Assembly: GCA_016182605.1 (NCBI GenBank)
Contig: JACPGE010000106.1
Span: forward strand, 62,001-126,000
Reading direction: 5' to 3'
DNA from: Candidatus Hydrogenedentota bacterium
GTDB lineage: Bacteria > Hydrogenedentota > Hydrogenedentia > Hydrogenedentales > JAEUWI01
DNA: 64,000 bases
The position numbers and the translations under genes were made by a program. A model generated the notes under the pieces. It worked only from the letters and a program-made list of their open reading frames with translations. It was not told the origin of the DNA and made no database searches. The first letter of the stretch is position 1. Each line of letters opens with the position of its first letter. This document shows, piece by piece, positions 1-8,882 of the stretch.

Positions 1-1
1 T

Positions 2-3000
2 CGCGGCCGCTGGGCGGTGGTGGAAAATACGCTGCTCCGCAACGAGTATCCGCGCGTGGACAACTGGCCACTCGGTCTGGATGACGGTTTGCTTCCTGTT
101 GACCGCCAGAACCTGGCCGGCAGCCGTGCTGCGCGCATTCTGAAACAGCACGTCGAATCCGGCTCCGATCCAACGGCCATGCTCGGCTTCAACCTTGCGG
201 GCAGCGATGACCCGCGCGTGAACAACACCGGTGAAGTGGGCATCAACCGCATTACCGTCGCCTTCTGGGGCCCGGAACTGAGCACCAAGGATTTTGCCAA
301 GCTCGACGAAAACGGGGAGAACGTAACCTCGGGCGTGCTGCTTTATGAAGACACCAACCAGAACGGCGTGTTTGACGGACCCCTGCAATCCGACGTTTCC
401 GCCAACATCCAGTTCCGGGACGCCATCGTGCCGCTCACACCGCGCACCCTGGCCTGGCCCGTGAATGGCGCAGAGCCCATCGACTTGGACGGAGACTTCG
501 TTCCCGACGATATGAGCGGCGATGACGTGGTGGTCTCCCTCGATGTGGAGCCCTTCATGACCGCCGCCGAGCGGACCGAGTTCTTTAACGCCAACGTGGG
601 CCCGGACATCGCAGAGCGCACCGGCCTCACGGGCGCCGCGCTTACCGCGGAGATTGCCGCGCAGCTTGCCCGCTGGGACGGCCTGAGCGACAACGCTTTC
701 GTGCTGCGTCTCCAGCCTAATGGCCGCTGGACCCTGCCCCATGCGGACAACCGTTCGGGCGTGGCCGTGGCCAAGAACAGCCTCCTGGATGAGGGCGCCG
801 AAGAAAAGCCACGCGGTGTGAACTGGCCGAGTTTCTTTACGGAAACCCCGACCCTGCTCGATCTCCAACCCGTTCTTGACAACACCCAGGCCGTAACCAA
901 GGCCCTCGCAACCGACGCAAACCAGGGGGACGATCTGTTCCTGGCCGTGCGCACTTCGGAAACCGTCAGCGCATTCGAGAATTTCCGCGTGGTCGTGCCC
1001 GCCCGTCTGCCGGGCCGCGCAACGCCCCCCGGGCCCATTCAGGCGGCCCTTGCGGGCATCGAGATGTCCCCCTTCTCTTACAGCGTGGTGCAGTCCTTCG
1101 AAAAATCCAGTCCGGATGAAGGCGCGGTGCAAGACTTCTTCGGTCACGACATGCTTGAAGCCAACGTTGCCGTCCGCCTGACGGATCTCTCCGAGGACTT
1201 CATCGCCGAAGGCAATACCGCGCCGACCCTGGAACCGGGCAGCCCGGCCGCGGCCGTGATCGGTATCGACGCATCGCAGAACCGGCCAGAAAACCTGATC
1301 GCCACGGGCGCCTCGGGCACACTGGGCACGGGGGGCAATTTCTTTACCGTAACCGGCGTCACCCTCAATCCGCTGGCGGATCCGCAATTCGCCGATCCGG
1401 CGAACTGGACCGGTCTGTGGCTCGTGGGCCTGAACCAGATCGGCGCGACACCCTCCAACGGCGCGGGCTTCGATCCTGGGCTTGCCGACGGCTTCGAAGC
1501 GTGGGAAATTCTCGGCACGAACCAAACGACACTTACCCTTCGTGGCGGCGCGCCGCGCAACGGCAGCCGCTGGATGGTGATGAAAGACCCAACCTTCCTG
1601 GAGCAGGTGGTCGTCGAACTTTATGACGAGGGCAAGGACGACGGCTTCAATCTCGAAGACGACTTGCTCGAGATGAACTACGAAGATCCCAAGAACGGTT
1701 TCATCAGCGGCCTGGCCCTCTACCGCGACAACGATTGGCACCCGATGAACCGCAATGGCGTGTTTGACGCGCCCATTCGCGACGCCGATGGTGACATCAT
1801 CGAGTATATCGACTTCCCCGTGCGTCTCGACGATCCGCCCATTCACATTGGCCGTCCGGGCGAGCCGGAGATGCAGGTGAAGTTTGTCTTCAGTTCCCCG
1901 GGCACCGACGGCCTCGTGGGCCGTTTTGCGCAATCCTACGAAGCTCAGCCCGATCTCCGGCAGATCATTCCGAGCAAATTCGGCCAGTCGGTAAACGTGG
2001 ATCCGGAATTCGGCCCCGACTTCTTCGTGGTCATGCGCACTACCCGCCTCATGCAGGAGGGGGACAATTTCCGCGCGGCCATCGTTTCCTGGGGCCCGAA
2101 CACGCCCACCGAACCCGATCCGGACAACTTCTCCGTGGCCATCGAGCCGGGCGACCTGCCGGGCCAGACCGAAGACGAGTTCGACATCTTCAGCGAGTTC
2201 CCGTTTGCCTCGCGCGGGCTGGGTTTCATCACCTTCTTCCGTGAAGAGCCCGCAGTGCGCTTCTGGAGCTTTGATCGGGTCCAAGAGCAGATCGTGCCCC
2301 GCACCGAACGTGACGCGAGCCTGGATTATGACGACCTGCAGACCTGGGTGCGCACCAACGTGAACAAGTACCTGCGCACCGCTGTAATTACGGCCACGGA
2401 TCCGCCGCTCATCGATTTCATTGCGAACCGCACCCGCCAGCTCCCGGGCCAGCCGATCGTTTTCTACTTTGCGGCCACGGGCGAATTGGCCTCTATCTTT
2501 TGGGATTTCGGCGACGGCGAGACCTTTATGGATAGCAACCCCACTCCGATAACCACGCTGCCGGCCGACATCCAACTCCCCCTGGAAGGCGTGCCGGGCG
2601 TGCAGTACTACCAGTACACCCACGTTTACAACCAGCAGGGCCTCTTCGATGTGACGGCCGTGGCCACCGATCAATTTGGGACGGAAGATTCCGTCACCAA
2701 GGTGGAATACATCGAGATCATCGGCGCGCCGCTGGTGGATTTCATCGGCCGCCCGACCTCCGGCAGCATCACGCCCGATCCCCTCGGCGTCGACGAACCC
2801 TTCTTCGGCGTGCAGTTCACCGATCTGCATATTGACTCCGACGTGTATCTGGCCTCCTCGTTCTTCTGGAGCTTCGGCGATAACACCACCTCCGCAGAGC
2901 GCAACCCCTTGCACCGCTACCGCGAAGCCGGGGTCTACACCGTGACCCTGGAGGTCACCTTCACCAACCGGAACGACCTTAGCGACACCCTCCCGCTTCA

Positions 3001-6000
3001 GTTCACACGGGAAGAATACATCGTGGTGCAACCCTGCACGAGCTGTCCGACGGGAGAAGGCGAAGGGGAAGGCGAAGGGGAAGGCGAGGGAGAAGGCGAG
3101 GGTGAAGGCGAAGGAGAGCCGCCGGCCATCAGCTTTGATTCCGCCTTACTCATAAAAGACGGCGAGAGCCTCGTGCCCCTGATGGATTGGGTGCCCCTGA
3201 TCAATTTCGTCATCTCCATTCCGGAAGACCAGGTTGGCAACCCCAATGCGGAACGCTTTCTGGAGACCCTGACCTACCGCATCGTGGGCGACTCCCGGGG
3301 CCCCGATGATTTGGCATACATCAACGCGGGTGGACCGGCCATATCCGACCTGCTTGAGTTCGGGCTCTTCCGCGAACGATTCGCCGATGGCGAGGAAGAC
3401 CGGAATCTCGAGAACGTCTTTGATGAATTGCTCTTCACCTGGGACGCGGCCGGCGACGATTTGGCCACCGTGACCACCAGCTTCGGGCAAATCAATTATG
3501 CGCTCAACTTTATCGGCAATGGTTCCTCGGTCACGCCGCAGTATCCCGTGGCCGGAAACTGCGACTGCAATGGCGGCGGGGAGTCGTACATCATCGCGGT
3601 GCGCACCTCCGCAACCTGGAGAGACCAGCTCACGCTGGATGCCGACCTGCTTGACGCGCGCATGATCATCCCCTCCACCGGGACGTTTCCAACGAACGAC
3701 ACCGGCGAGGCGATCGATTCCTACTCGCCGGATTTCACCATGGGCGAAACCTTGAACGAAGACATCGGCTATTCGTCTAGCTTTGGCGTCTTCGATACCA
3801 CCGGCGGTTACGCGGAACGCGACGATGTGGTGTGGCTCAACCAATGGAATCATCTCGCAAACTTCTATCTGCCGCTCAACGAACTTTCCCGGCCGCGCTG
3901 GGGCGCCCTGGACCAGATCCTGGAAGCCGTGGGTGGCGAGACGCTGGAGATGCGGCGCCTCATTGGTCTCGAGGAATGGCGTCAGGTCGTTGGCATCAAC
4001 GTGCATTCGACGAAAGCGGTGCACTTCGATGAAAACGAGCCCGGCATCTTCTTCCGCGATCCTGACGAAGAGACCCGGGCCTCCATGACCGAAGTAAATC
4101 TCATTCTCACGGATATTGGCGCGGATCCCCATGGCCCCGCGGGGAACGGCGGCTTCAATCCGCGAACCGACCTGAAGCCCGTTTCTTACAGATTTGAAAC
4201 AGAAGGTCAGACGACGGAGAACGAGACCAATATCACCGGCGAGCACATTGCCTACAACGGGATTTGGGTCTGGTCGGACGACAACAACAACGGCGTCTAT
4301 GATCCGCCGACCCAGTCGGAAGAAGGCTCCGGCATCACCTATGCCGGGGATCGGCCGATGATACCGTTGTATTCTAGCGATAGCTGGGAATATATCCCCT
4401 TCCCGCCAGACGGCGGCGATCCCTGGTGGAAGACGACCCTGCGATTCTACCCCGGAACGCCCCTCGAAGATTTGACAACCCGGCGCACGATCGAGCTTGT
4501 GCCCGACGTGCCCGCAAGCTATACCGGTATCGACGGCAACAGTTTTGGCATCGACTATCACGTAGTCGTGCGTACGGACAGCGGATTCCAGGACGTTTCC
4601 AATGCCGCGGGTGACGGGAATGGCGTCAAGCCGGGCGCGGACTTCCGGGCCTTCATCGAGCCGCGCCGTTTCGACACGGCCAATGGAACCTTCGAGGGCG
4701 GCATCTATATCGACAGCATGATCCCGGCCATCGACGTGTTCTTTGGGGCGGGGCTGAACAGCCTCTACAGCCTGTGGCAAGACGATTTCCGCTGGGGCAC
4801 ACTGGAACCGTGGTGGCCGGATCGCACCATGAATCAGTACAGCGCCAAGCCGAACCGGGTGGGATTGGAAGTCCATGACCTGGCGATGACCTACGAGTCG
4901 TTTTCGAACTATGCAGTACCCAGCTTTGAGTTTGGTTTCGACGATCCCTTCACGCTCTCGATCTGCTTTGGCTTTGCGACCAACACGTTTACCGAGCGCA
5001 CCGATTTCGGGCTCTTCCTCGATCCCTTCAGCATCACCCGCAACCGTTTCCTGAATCTTCATGAGCCGGGCGTACGGCGGGATGATCTCGAATTCACTTT
5101 TGTCTTCACCGTAGGCGGCATCGATGGCGCCGGGAATCCGGTTACCGACAACATCTTCCTTGCTTCCGAACCGCTCGATTCCGGGGGGCAGTTCGCCTTC
5201 GAGTCGGCGCCGTTCTTTAACACGACACTCGATTTTTCAGACTTGCCGCCCGGCGGACCGCGCTCCAATGCCTTCGCGGTGCCGCCCTTTGCGCCGGAAT
5301 TGCCGGCCTATGAAACCTGGCCGCCCACGCTGAACCCGGGCGAGTACCCACGCCTGAGCAATTGGGCGGATCAGAACAACCGCCGCCGGCTGCTCTCGCA
5401 GAAGATCGATATCAATGCGCAGCACACGGCGCTGCTGGGTCTGAACCTCGTTGGTTCCGGAGATCCACGCGTCAATGCGCGGCGCCCGCAGCAATTGAAT
5501 GGATTCTATTTGGCTTTCTGGGGACCCGATTTCACCCCGGCGGATTTGAAGTCACTCGATCCGGATGGGCTGAGCCGCGATTCCGGCATTCTGCTCTGGG
5601 AAGATAGCGATCAGTCGGGAACCTTCCTGAGCTTTGAAACCATTAAGGATTATCCCACGACGCCGCTTACGGTTTTCACTGGACCCGACGGCGTGGTGCC
5701 GCTTCAAAACCTGAGCTGGGGCAACCAGCCCGAGCAGATAGATCAGAATGGCGATGGTGTGCCGGACGACATGAACGGCGATGGCGTGCTGGACGATCGC
5801 GACCGCGCCTGGGTGGTGCACGTCCAGCCCAAGACCGCGTGGCGTCTGCCGAGCAGCGATGAGGATACCAATCCCCTCTCGGTAAGTACGCGGCTTATCA
5901 ATTGCAGCCTCTTCGAGATCATCGATACCGGCGAAGGCGAGGGCGAAGGAGAGGGTGAAGGCGAAGGCGAAAGCAACGATCTGCTCTATCTGCACGGAAC

Positions 6001-8845
6001 CGCCGGCAGCAATTGGCTCAGCAATAGTCTGGACGAGGCATTGCAGGCGAAGGCCTATGTGGACGAACGGAACGACATCCGCCAGAACCGCGATCTTACG
6101 CCGGATACCGGCCGGCCCGATTCGCTTGCGCCGATTCCGGGCAACAACACGAATATGAACCACTGGATGCTGTGGTTCAATGATTACCTGAACACCCTGT
6201 ACACCTTCGATGCGAGCGACGGCGAAAACAACATCGTTGTCTTCGGCGGCGATCCTTCGGTAAGTCTGGTGTCCGCCACCGGCACCGGCGGCGACCCCTT
6301 CTCCGCCGCGAAGACCGTGGCCAATTATCAGGCCGTGTTCCGCCATCCCGGCGGGCGCGGCAGCACCTACAGCGATACGGCAGGCAACACCTACCTTCCC
6401 CTGGAAGATGTCTTTGCCCAGAATCCGGACCGGCTCTTCGTCTTCGTGACGGCGCCGCCCCGGCCCGAAGGCCTGACCACGACGGACGAAGCCGATCTCG
6501 CCCGTGATTTCAACAACTGGGTCACCGATCAATGGCTTCCGGACTATAATGAGCGGAATCCGGGTCTGAACAACGTGGCGATCTTCGATTGGTTCGATTT
6601 CCTGGCGAACCCCGACAATGCCTCCATCGCGACGCGCAACCGGCTGCAAGAGCGCTTCGAGCGTGGCGGATCCAGCGACCAGCCGAATGACGTGGGCAAC
6701 GCGGAATCCACGGCGGTCTTTGCGGCGAATACGACGCCGCTGAATGTGCTGGACAGCGCCGTACAAGGGCACCCGCGCATACCCTTCCGCCTGACCAAGC
6801 AACTTACGGCGCAGGCCGGGCAGAAGGCGCTGGAACTGGGCGTGGCCCAGCCCGGCGACGACCTTTTTGTCACGGTGCGCACGTCGGAAAAGGCACGGCG
6901 CTTCGAACAGTTCCGCGCGGTGATCCCGGCCACCCTGCCAGAGCGCACGCCCGAGAAGCGCGCTGCCGGTATGACCATTACAAACGCCGAATCGGTGAGC
7001 GCCGGCGGTTTCGAGAAGCGCAGCCCCGAAGAAGATCCGGTGCAGGACTTCTACGGCCACGATGTGCTGGAAGTGAACGTGCCCGCGATCATCGTGGACA
7101 TGACCAATCAGTCGGACAGCATCACGATAGGCGGCCCGGCCAAGGCGATGCTGGGTCTGGACCTTTCGACGAACCGGCCGGAAGCCACAGCGGCCAGCGG
7201 CGCTTCGGGCACGGGTTCCGAAGAAACCTTTAATGTTGCCAGCGCTGCCTGGACCCCCGATCGATTCGTGGGCAGTTTCCTCATCGACAACCATTTCGAG
7301 AGCTTCGAGATCATAGGAAACTCCGCGAACTCCCTTGCGCTGCTCAGCGGCGAGCCCGCGGACGGCGCATGGCGCATTGTGGATTCGCCCACCTTCCTGG
7401 AGCAGGTGATTGTCGAATTCTACAATGAGGGCGCCGATCAGGCCTTCAGCGCGCCCAACGACTTACTGCCCCTCAATATGGACATGGAAATCAGCGGCGT
7501 GGCCCTCTACCGCGACAACGACAACCATCCGAGTAACCGCAATGGTCTCTTCGATGTGGACATCGACATTCCGGTTACGTTGGATGGCGCACCCCGCTAC
7601 ATCGGCCAGGCCGGCGAAGAAGTGCAGGCCGTATTCGTGTTCTCGTCGCCCGGCACGGACAATGTGCCGCGGGCCATGGCCCAGCAGTCCCGCAACCGCC
7701 AGTGGGTGCCCGACTCCTTTGGGGTCAATGGCGCCGGGGTGGATGCCGGTCCGGACTTCTTTGTGGTGGTACGCCCGTCGTCCAACATGCAGGAGCGCGA
7801 CAATTTCCGTGTGGGGATTGTGAACTGGGGTCCGAACACGCCCACCGAGCCCGATCCCGACACCTTTATCTGCCCGCCGGGAACCCCTGCGGGCCAGTGC
7901 CCCGATTACCAGGACAGCAGCCTCTTCCAGGAATTCCCCTTCGGATCGCGCGCGCTTGGCTTCGTGACGGTCTTCAAGGATCCGCCGGTGCGTTACTTCA
8001 TGGATGGCATGAAGGCCGGCCAGAAGACGGATAACAGCGGTTTCAACTTCGTCCGTTCGCACGGTTCGGTCAAGCGCCGCAGCGGTGTGGTCGTGGGCGA
8101 ACTCCGCCAGATCTCCGTGACTTCGGTCATTATTTCCGGCGCCACGGCCACGGTGTTGCCACAGCAGACGCTGCCCGGCAGCCCCTTTGGGCTGACCATC
8201 ACGGGCGCGGGCTTCGGCGCCCATACCCAGGTGCAGATCGGTGGTTACGATGTGGTTGTGACCTCCGCGTCTCCGACGGCAGTGAGTGTCAATATCTCGA
8301 CGACCGGTGGCGTGGTGCCGCAGGAGCCCATTGTGGTCATCGTGCGCAACCCCGATACCAAGGAAGAAGCCAGCCGCTCCGATCTCTTCACGTTGGGCGT
8401 GGCGTCTTCGAACCTGACCCCGCAGATCTCTGGGGTGAGTCCGAATCGCGCCCAGAAAGAGCAGTTCCCGGTCACCGTGAACGGCGCGAATTTCGATACG
8501 GCAGACAATATCGAGGTGGTCTTTGGCACCACGATCATGCCGGTGCTGAGCGTGAACGCCTCGGGAACGCAGATTTCGGTGGGCTTTCCGCAGGGCGGCA
8601 TTGCCGAAACGGGCAAGATAGACGTGACAGTGCGCAACACGGCCAAGCAAACCCAGGCCGTGCTGGTGGATGGATTCGAATATGTGAACGATATATCACG
8701 GCCGGAGAAGACCGGATTTGGATGCGGCGCCGGCGCCTCGGGCGGCAAAGCGGGCTGGACCGATGCATTGGTGGCGCTGTTCGCGGCGGCTGGCCTCGCG
8801 TGGGCGGCCCGCAAAACGCGGCCCACGGAAAAGGATGAAGCCTGA
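2..8845 (+). CDS. Giant repetitive surface protein with PKD, SGNH-like and IPT/TIG domains (5' partial)
   Basis: The frame is open to the window edge, so the true start lies upstream; 2947 residues are visible. A large unit near the N-terminus (motifs DDLFLAVRTSE, FENFRVVVPA, DFFVVMRTT, NWGPNTPTEPDP-like) recurs in the last third (DDLFVTVRTSE, DFFVVVRPSS), with a more diverged unit between, so the protein grew by internal duplication. Two PKD domains (WDFGDGE, WSFGDN) span about residues 800-1013. A (Gly-Glu)11 linker follows at 1018-1039 and a (Gly-Glu)7 linker at 1977-1990. An SGNH-hydrolase-like domain (LYLHGTAGSNWL ... FVFVTAPP) occupies about 1991-2240. Two IPT/TIG domains lie at about 2700-2897. 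Asp/Asn-rich stretches such as EDTNQNGVFD resemble calcium-binding repeats. The end has Cys2908, a hydrophobic segment at about 2919-2936 and a basic tail, like a C-terminal sorting signal. Probably an exported, anchored adhesive or structural protein; substrate unknown. Confidence 0.85.
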   Translation, partial: RGRWAVVENTLLRNEYPRVDNWPLGLDDGLLPVDRQNLAGSRAARILKQHVESGSDPTAMLGFNLAGSDDPRVNNTGEVGINRITVAFWGPELSTKDFAKLDENGENVTSGVLLYEDTNQNGVFDGPLQSDVSANIQFRDAIVPLTPRTLAWPVNGAEPIDLDGDFVPDDMSGDDVVVSLDVEPFMTAAERTEFFNANVGPDIAERTGLTGAALTAEIAAQLARWDGLSDNAFVLRLQPNGRWTLPHADNRSGVAVAKNSLLDEGAEEKPRGVNWPSFFTETPTLLDLQPVLDNTQAVTKALATDANQGDDLFLAVRTSETVSAFENFRVVVPARLPGRATPPGPIQAALAGIEMSPFSYSVVQSFEKSSPDEGAVQDFFGHDMLEANVAVRLTDLSEDFIAEGNTAPTLEPGSPAAAVIGIDASQNRPENLIATGASGTLGTGGNFFTVTGVTLNPLADPQFADPANWTGLWLVGLNQIGATPSNGAGFDPGLADGFEAWEILGTNQTTLTLRGGAPRNGSRWMVMKDPTFLEQVVVELYDEGKDDGFNLEDDLLEMNYEDPKNGFISGLALYRDNDWHPMNRNGVFDAPIRDADGDIIEYIDFPVRLDDPPIHIGRPGEPEMQVKFVFSSPGTDGLVGRFAQSYEAQPDLRQIIPSKFGQSVNVDPEFGPDFFVVMRTTRLMQEGDNFRAAIVSWGPNTPTEPDPDNFSVAIEPGDLPGQTEDEFDIFSEFPFASRGLGFITFFREEPAVRFWSFDRVQEQIVPRTERDASLDYDDLQTWVRTNVNKYLRTAVITATDPPLIDFIANRTRQLPGQPIVFYFAATGELASIFWDFGDGETFMDSNPTPITTLPADIQLPLEGVPGVQYYQYTHVYNQQGLFDVTAVATDQFGTEDSVTKVEYIEIIGAPLVDFIGRPTSGSITPDPLGVDEPFFGVQFTDLHIDSDVYLASSFFWSFGDNTTSAERNPLHRYREAGVYTVTLEVTFTNRNDLSDTLPLQFTREEYIVVQPCTSCPTGEGEGEGEGEGEGEGEGEGEGEPPAISFDSALLIKDGESLVPLMDWVPLINFVISIPEDQVGNPNAERFLETLTYRIVGDSRGPDDLAYINAGGPAISDLLEFGLFRERFADGEEDRNLENVFDELLFTWDAAGDDLATVTTSFGQINYALNFIGNGSSVTPQYPVAGNCDCNGGGESYIIAVRTSATWRDQLTLDADLLDARMIIPSTGTFPTNDTGEAIDSYSPDFTMGETLNEDIGYSSSFGVFDTTGGYAERDDVVWLNQWNHLANFYLPLNELSRPRWGALDQILEAVGGETLEMRRLIGLEEWRQVVGINVHSTKAVHFDENEPGIFFRDPDEETRASMTEVNLILTDIGADPHGPAGNGGFNPRTDLKPVSYRFETEGQTTENETNITGEHIAYNGIWVWSDDNNNGVYDPPTQSEEGSGITYAGDRPMIPLYSSDSWEYIPFPPDGGDPWWKTTLRFYPGTPLEDLTTRRTIELVPDVPASYTGIDGNSFGIDYHVVVRTDSGFQDVSNAAGDGNGVKPGADFRAFIEPRRFDTANGTFEGGIYIDSMIPAIDVFFGAGLNSLYSLWQDDFRWGTLEPWWPDRTMNQYSAKPNRVGLEVHDLAMTYESFSNYAVPSFEFGFDDPFTLSICFGFATNTFTERTDFGLFLDPFSITRNRFLNLHEPGVRRDDLEFTFVFTVGGIDGAGNPVTDNIFLASEPLDSGGQFAFESAPFFNTTLDFSDLPPGGPRSNAFAVPPFAPELPAYETWPPTLNPGEYPRLSNWADQNNRRRLLSQKIDINAQHTALLGLNLVGSGDPRVNARRPQQLNGFYLAFWGPDFTPADLKSLDPDGLSRDSGILLWEDSDQSGTFLSFETIKDYPTTPLTVFTGPDGVVPLQNLSWGNQPEQIDQNGDGVPDDMNGDGVLDDRDRAWVVHVQPKTAWRLPSSDEDTNPLSVSTRLINCSLFEIIDTGEGEGEGEGEGEGESNDLLYLHGTAGSNWLSNSLDEALQAKAYVDERNDIRQNRDLTPDTGRPDSLAPIPGNNTNMNHWMLWFNDYLNTLYTFDASDGENNIVVFGGDPSVSLVSATGTGGDPFSAAKTVANYQAVFRHPGGRGSTYSDTAGNTYLPLEDVFAQNPDRLFVFVTAPPRPEGLTTTDEADLARDFNNWVTDQWLPDYNERNPGLNNVAIFDWFDFLANPDNASIATRNRLQERFERGGSSDQPNDVGNAESTAVFAANTTPLNVLDSAVQGHPRIPFRLTKQLTAQAGQKALELGVAQPGDDLFVTVRTSEKARRFEQFRAVIPATLPERTPEKRAAGMTITNAESVSAGGFEKRSPEEDPVQDFYGHDVLEVNVPAIIVDMTNQSDSITIGGPAKAMLGLDLSTNRPEATAASGASGTGSEETFNVASAAWTPDRFVGSFLIDNHFESFEIIGNSANSLALLSGEPADGAWRIVDSPTFLEQVIVEFYNEGADQAFSAPNDLLPLNMDMEISGVALYRDNDNHPSNRNGLFDVDIDIPVTLDGAPRYIGQAGEEVQAVFVFSSPGTDNVPRAMAQQSRNRQWVPDSFGVNGAGVDAGPDFFVVVRPSSNMQERDNFRVGIVNWGPNTPTEPDPDTFICPPGTPAGQCPDYQDSSLFQEFPFGSRALGFVTVFKDPPVRYFMDGMKAGQKTDNSGFNFVRSHGSVKRRSGVVVGELRQISVTSVIISGATATVLPQQTLPGSPFGLTITGAGFGAHTQVQIGGYDVVVTSASPTAVSVNISTTGGVVPQEPIVVIVRNPDTKEEASRSDLFTLGVASSNLTPQISGVSPNRAQKEQFPVTVNGANFDTADNIEVVFGTTIMPVLSVNASGTQISVGFPQGGIAETGKIDVTVRNTAKQTQAVLVDGFEYVNDISRPEKTGFGCGAGASGGKAGWTDALVALFAAAGLAWAARKTRPTEKDEA
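3053..3118 (+). repeat. Hexanucleotide repeat encoding (Gly-Glu)11
   Basis: Eleven in-frame copies of GGN-GAR form an acidic, flexible linker between the second PKD domain and the next unit of the giant surface protein. Third positions vary, so the array is not a perfect microsatellite, but it is repetitive enough for slippage or recombination. Confidence 0.9.
5930..5971 (+). repeat. Hexanucleotide repeat encoding (Gly-Glu)7
   Basis: Seven in-frame GGN-GAR units sit exactly at the junction between the second copy of the large repeat and the SGNH-like domain. The same linker type occurs at 3053 and, shorter, inside the GspH-like pseudopilin. Confidence 0.9.
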
Positions 8846-8882
8846 GCTACCGGCCATACAGCCGGGCACGGTGGAAGGATAC

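Noticed and set aside
3146-5062. A 638-codon antisense frame in the giant surface protein gene (and similar ones at 5552-7294, 12270-14198, 15258-17006 and 27745-29553)
   Set aside because: High GC content makes stop codons rare in the complementary frame. The plus strand encodes recognisable proteins in each case, and the antisense products show no known motifs.
8718-8882. Upstream start for the metalloprotease at 8718
   Set aside because: It would overlap the end of the giant gene by over 120 bases and place an Arg-rich stretch ahead of a good signal peptide. The ATG at 8883 has a proper ribosome binding site.
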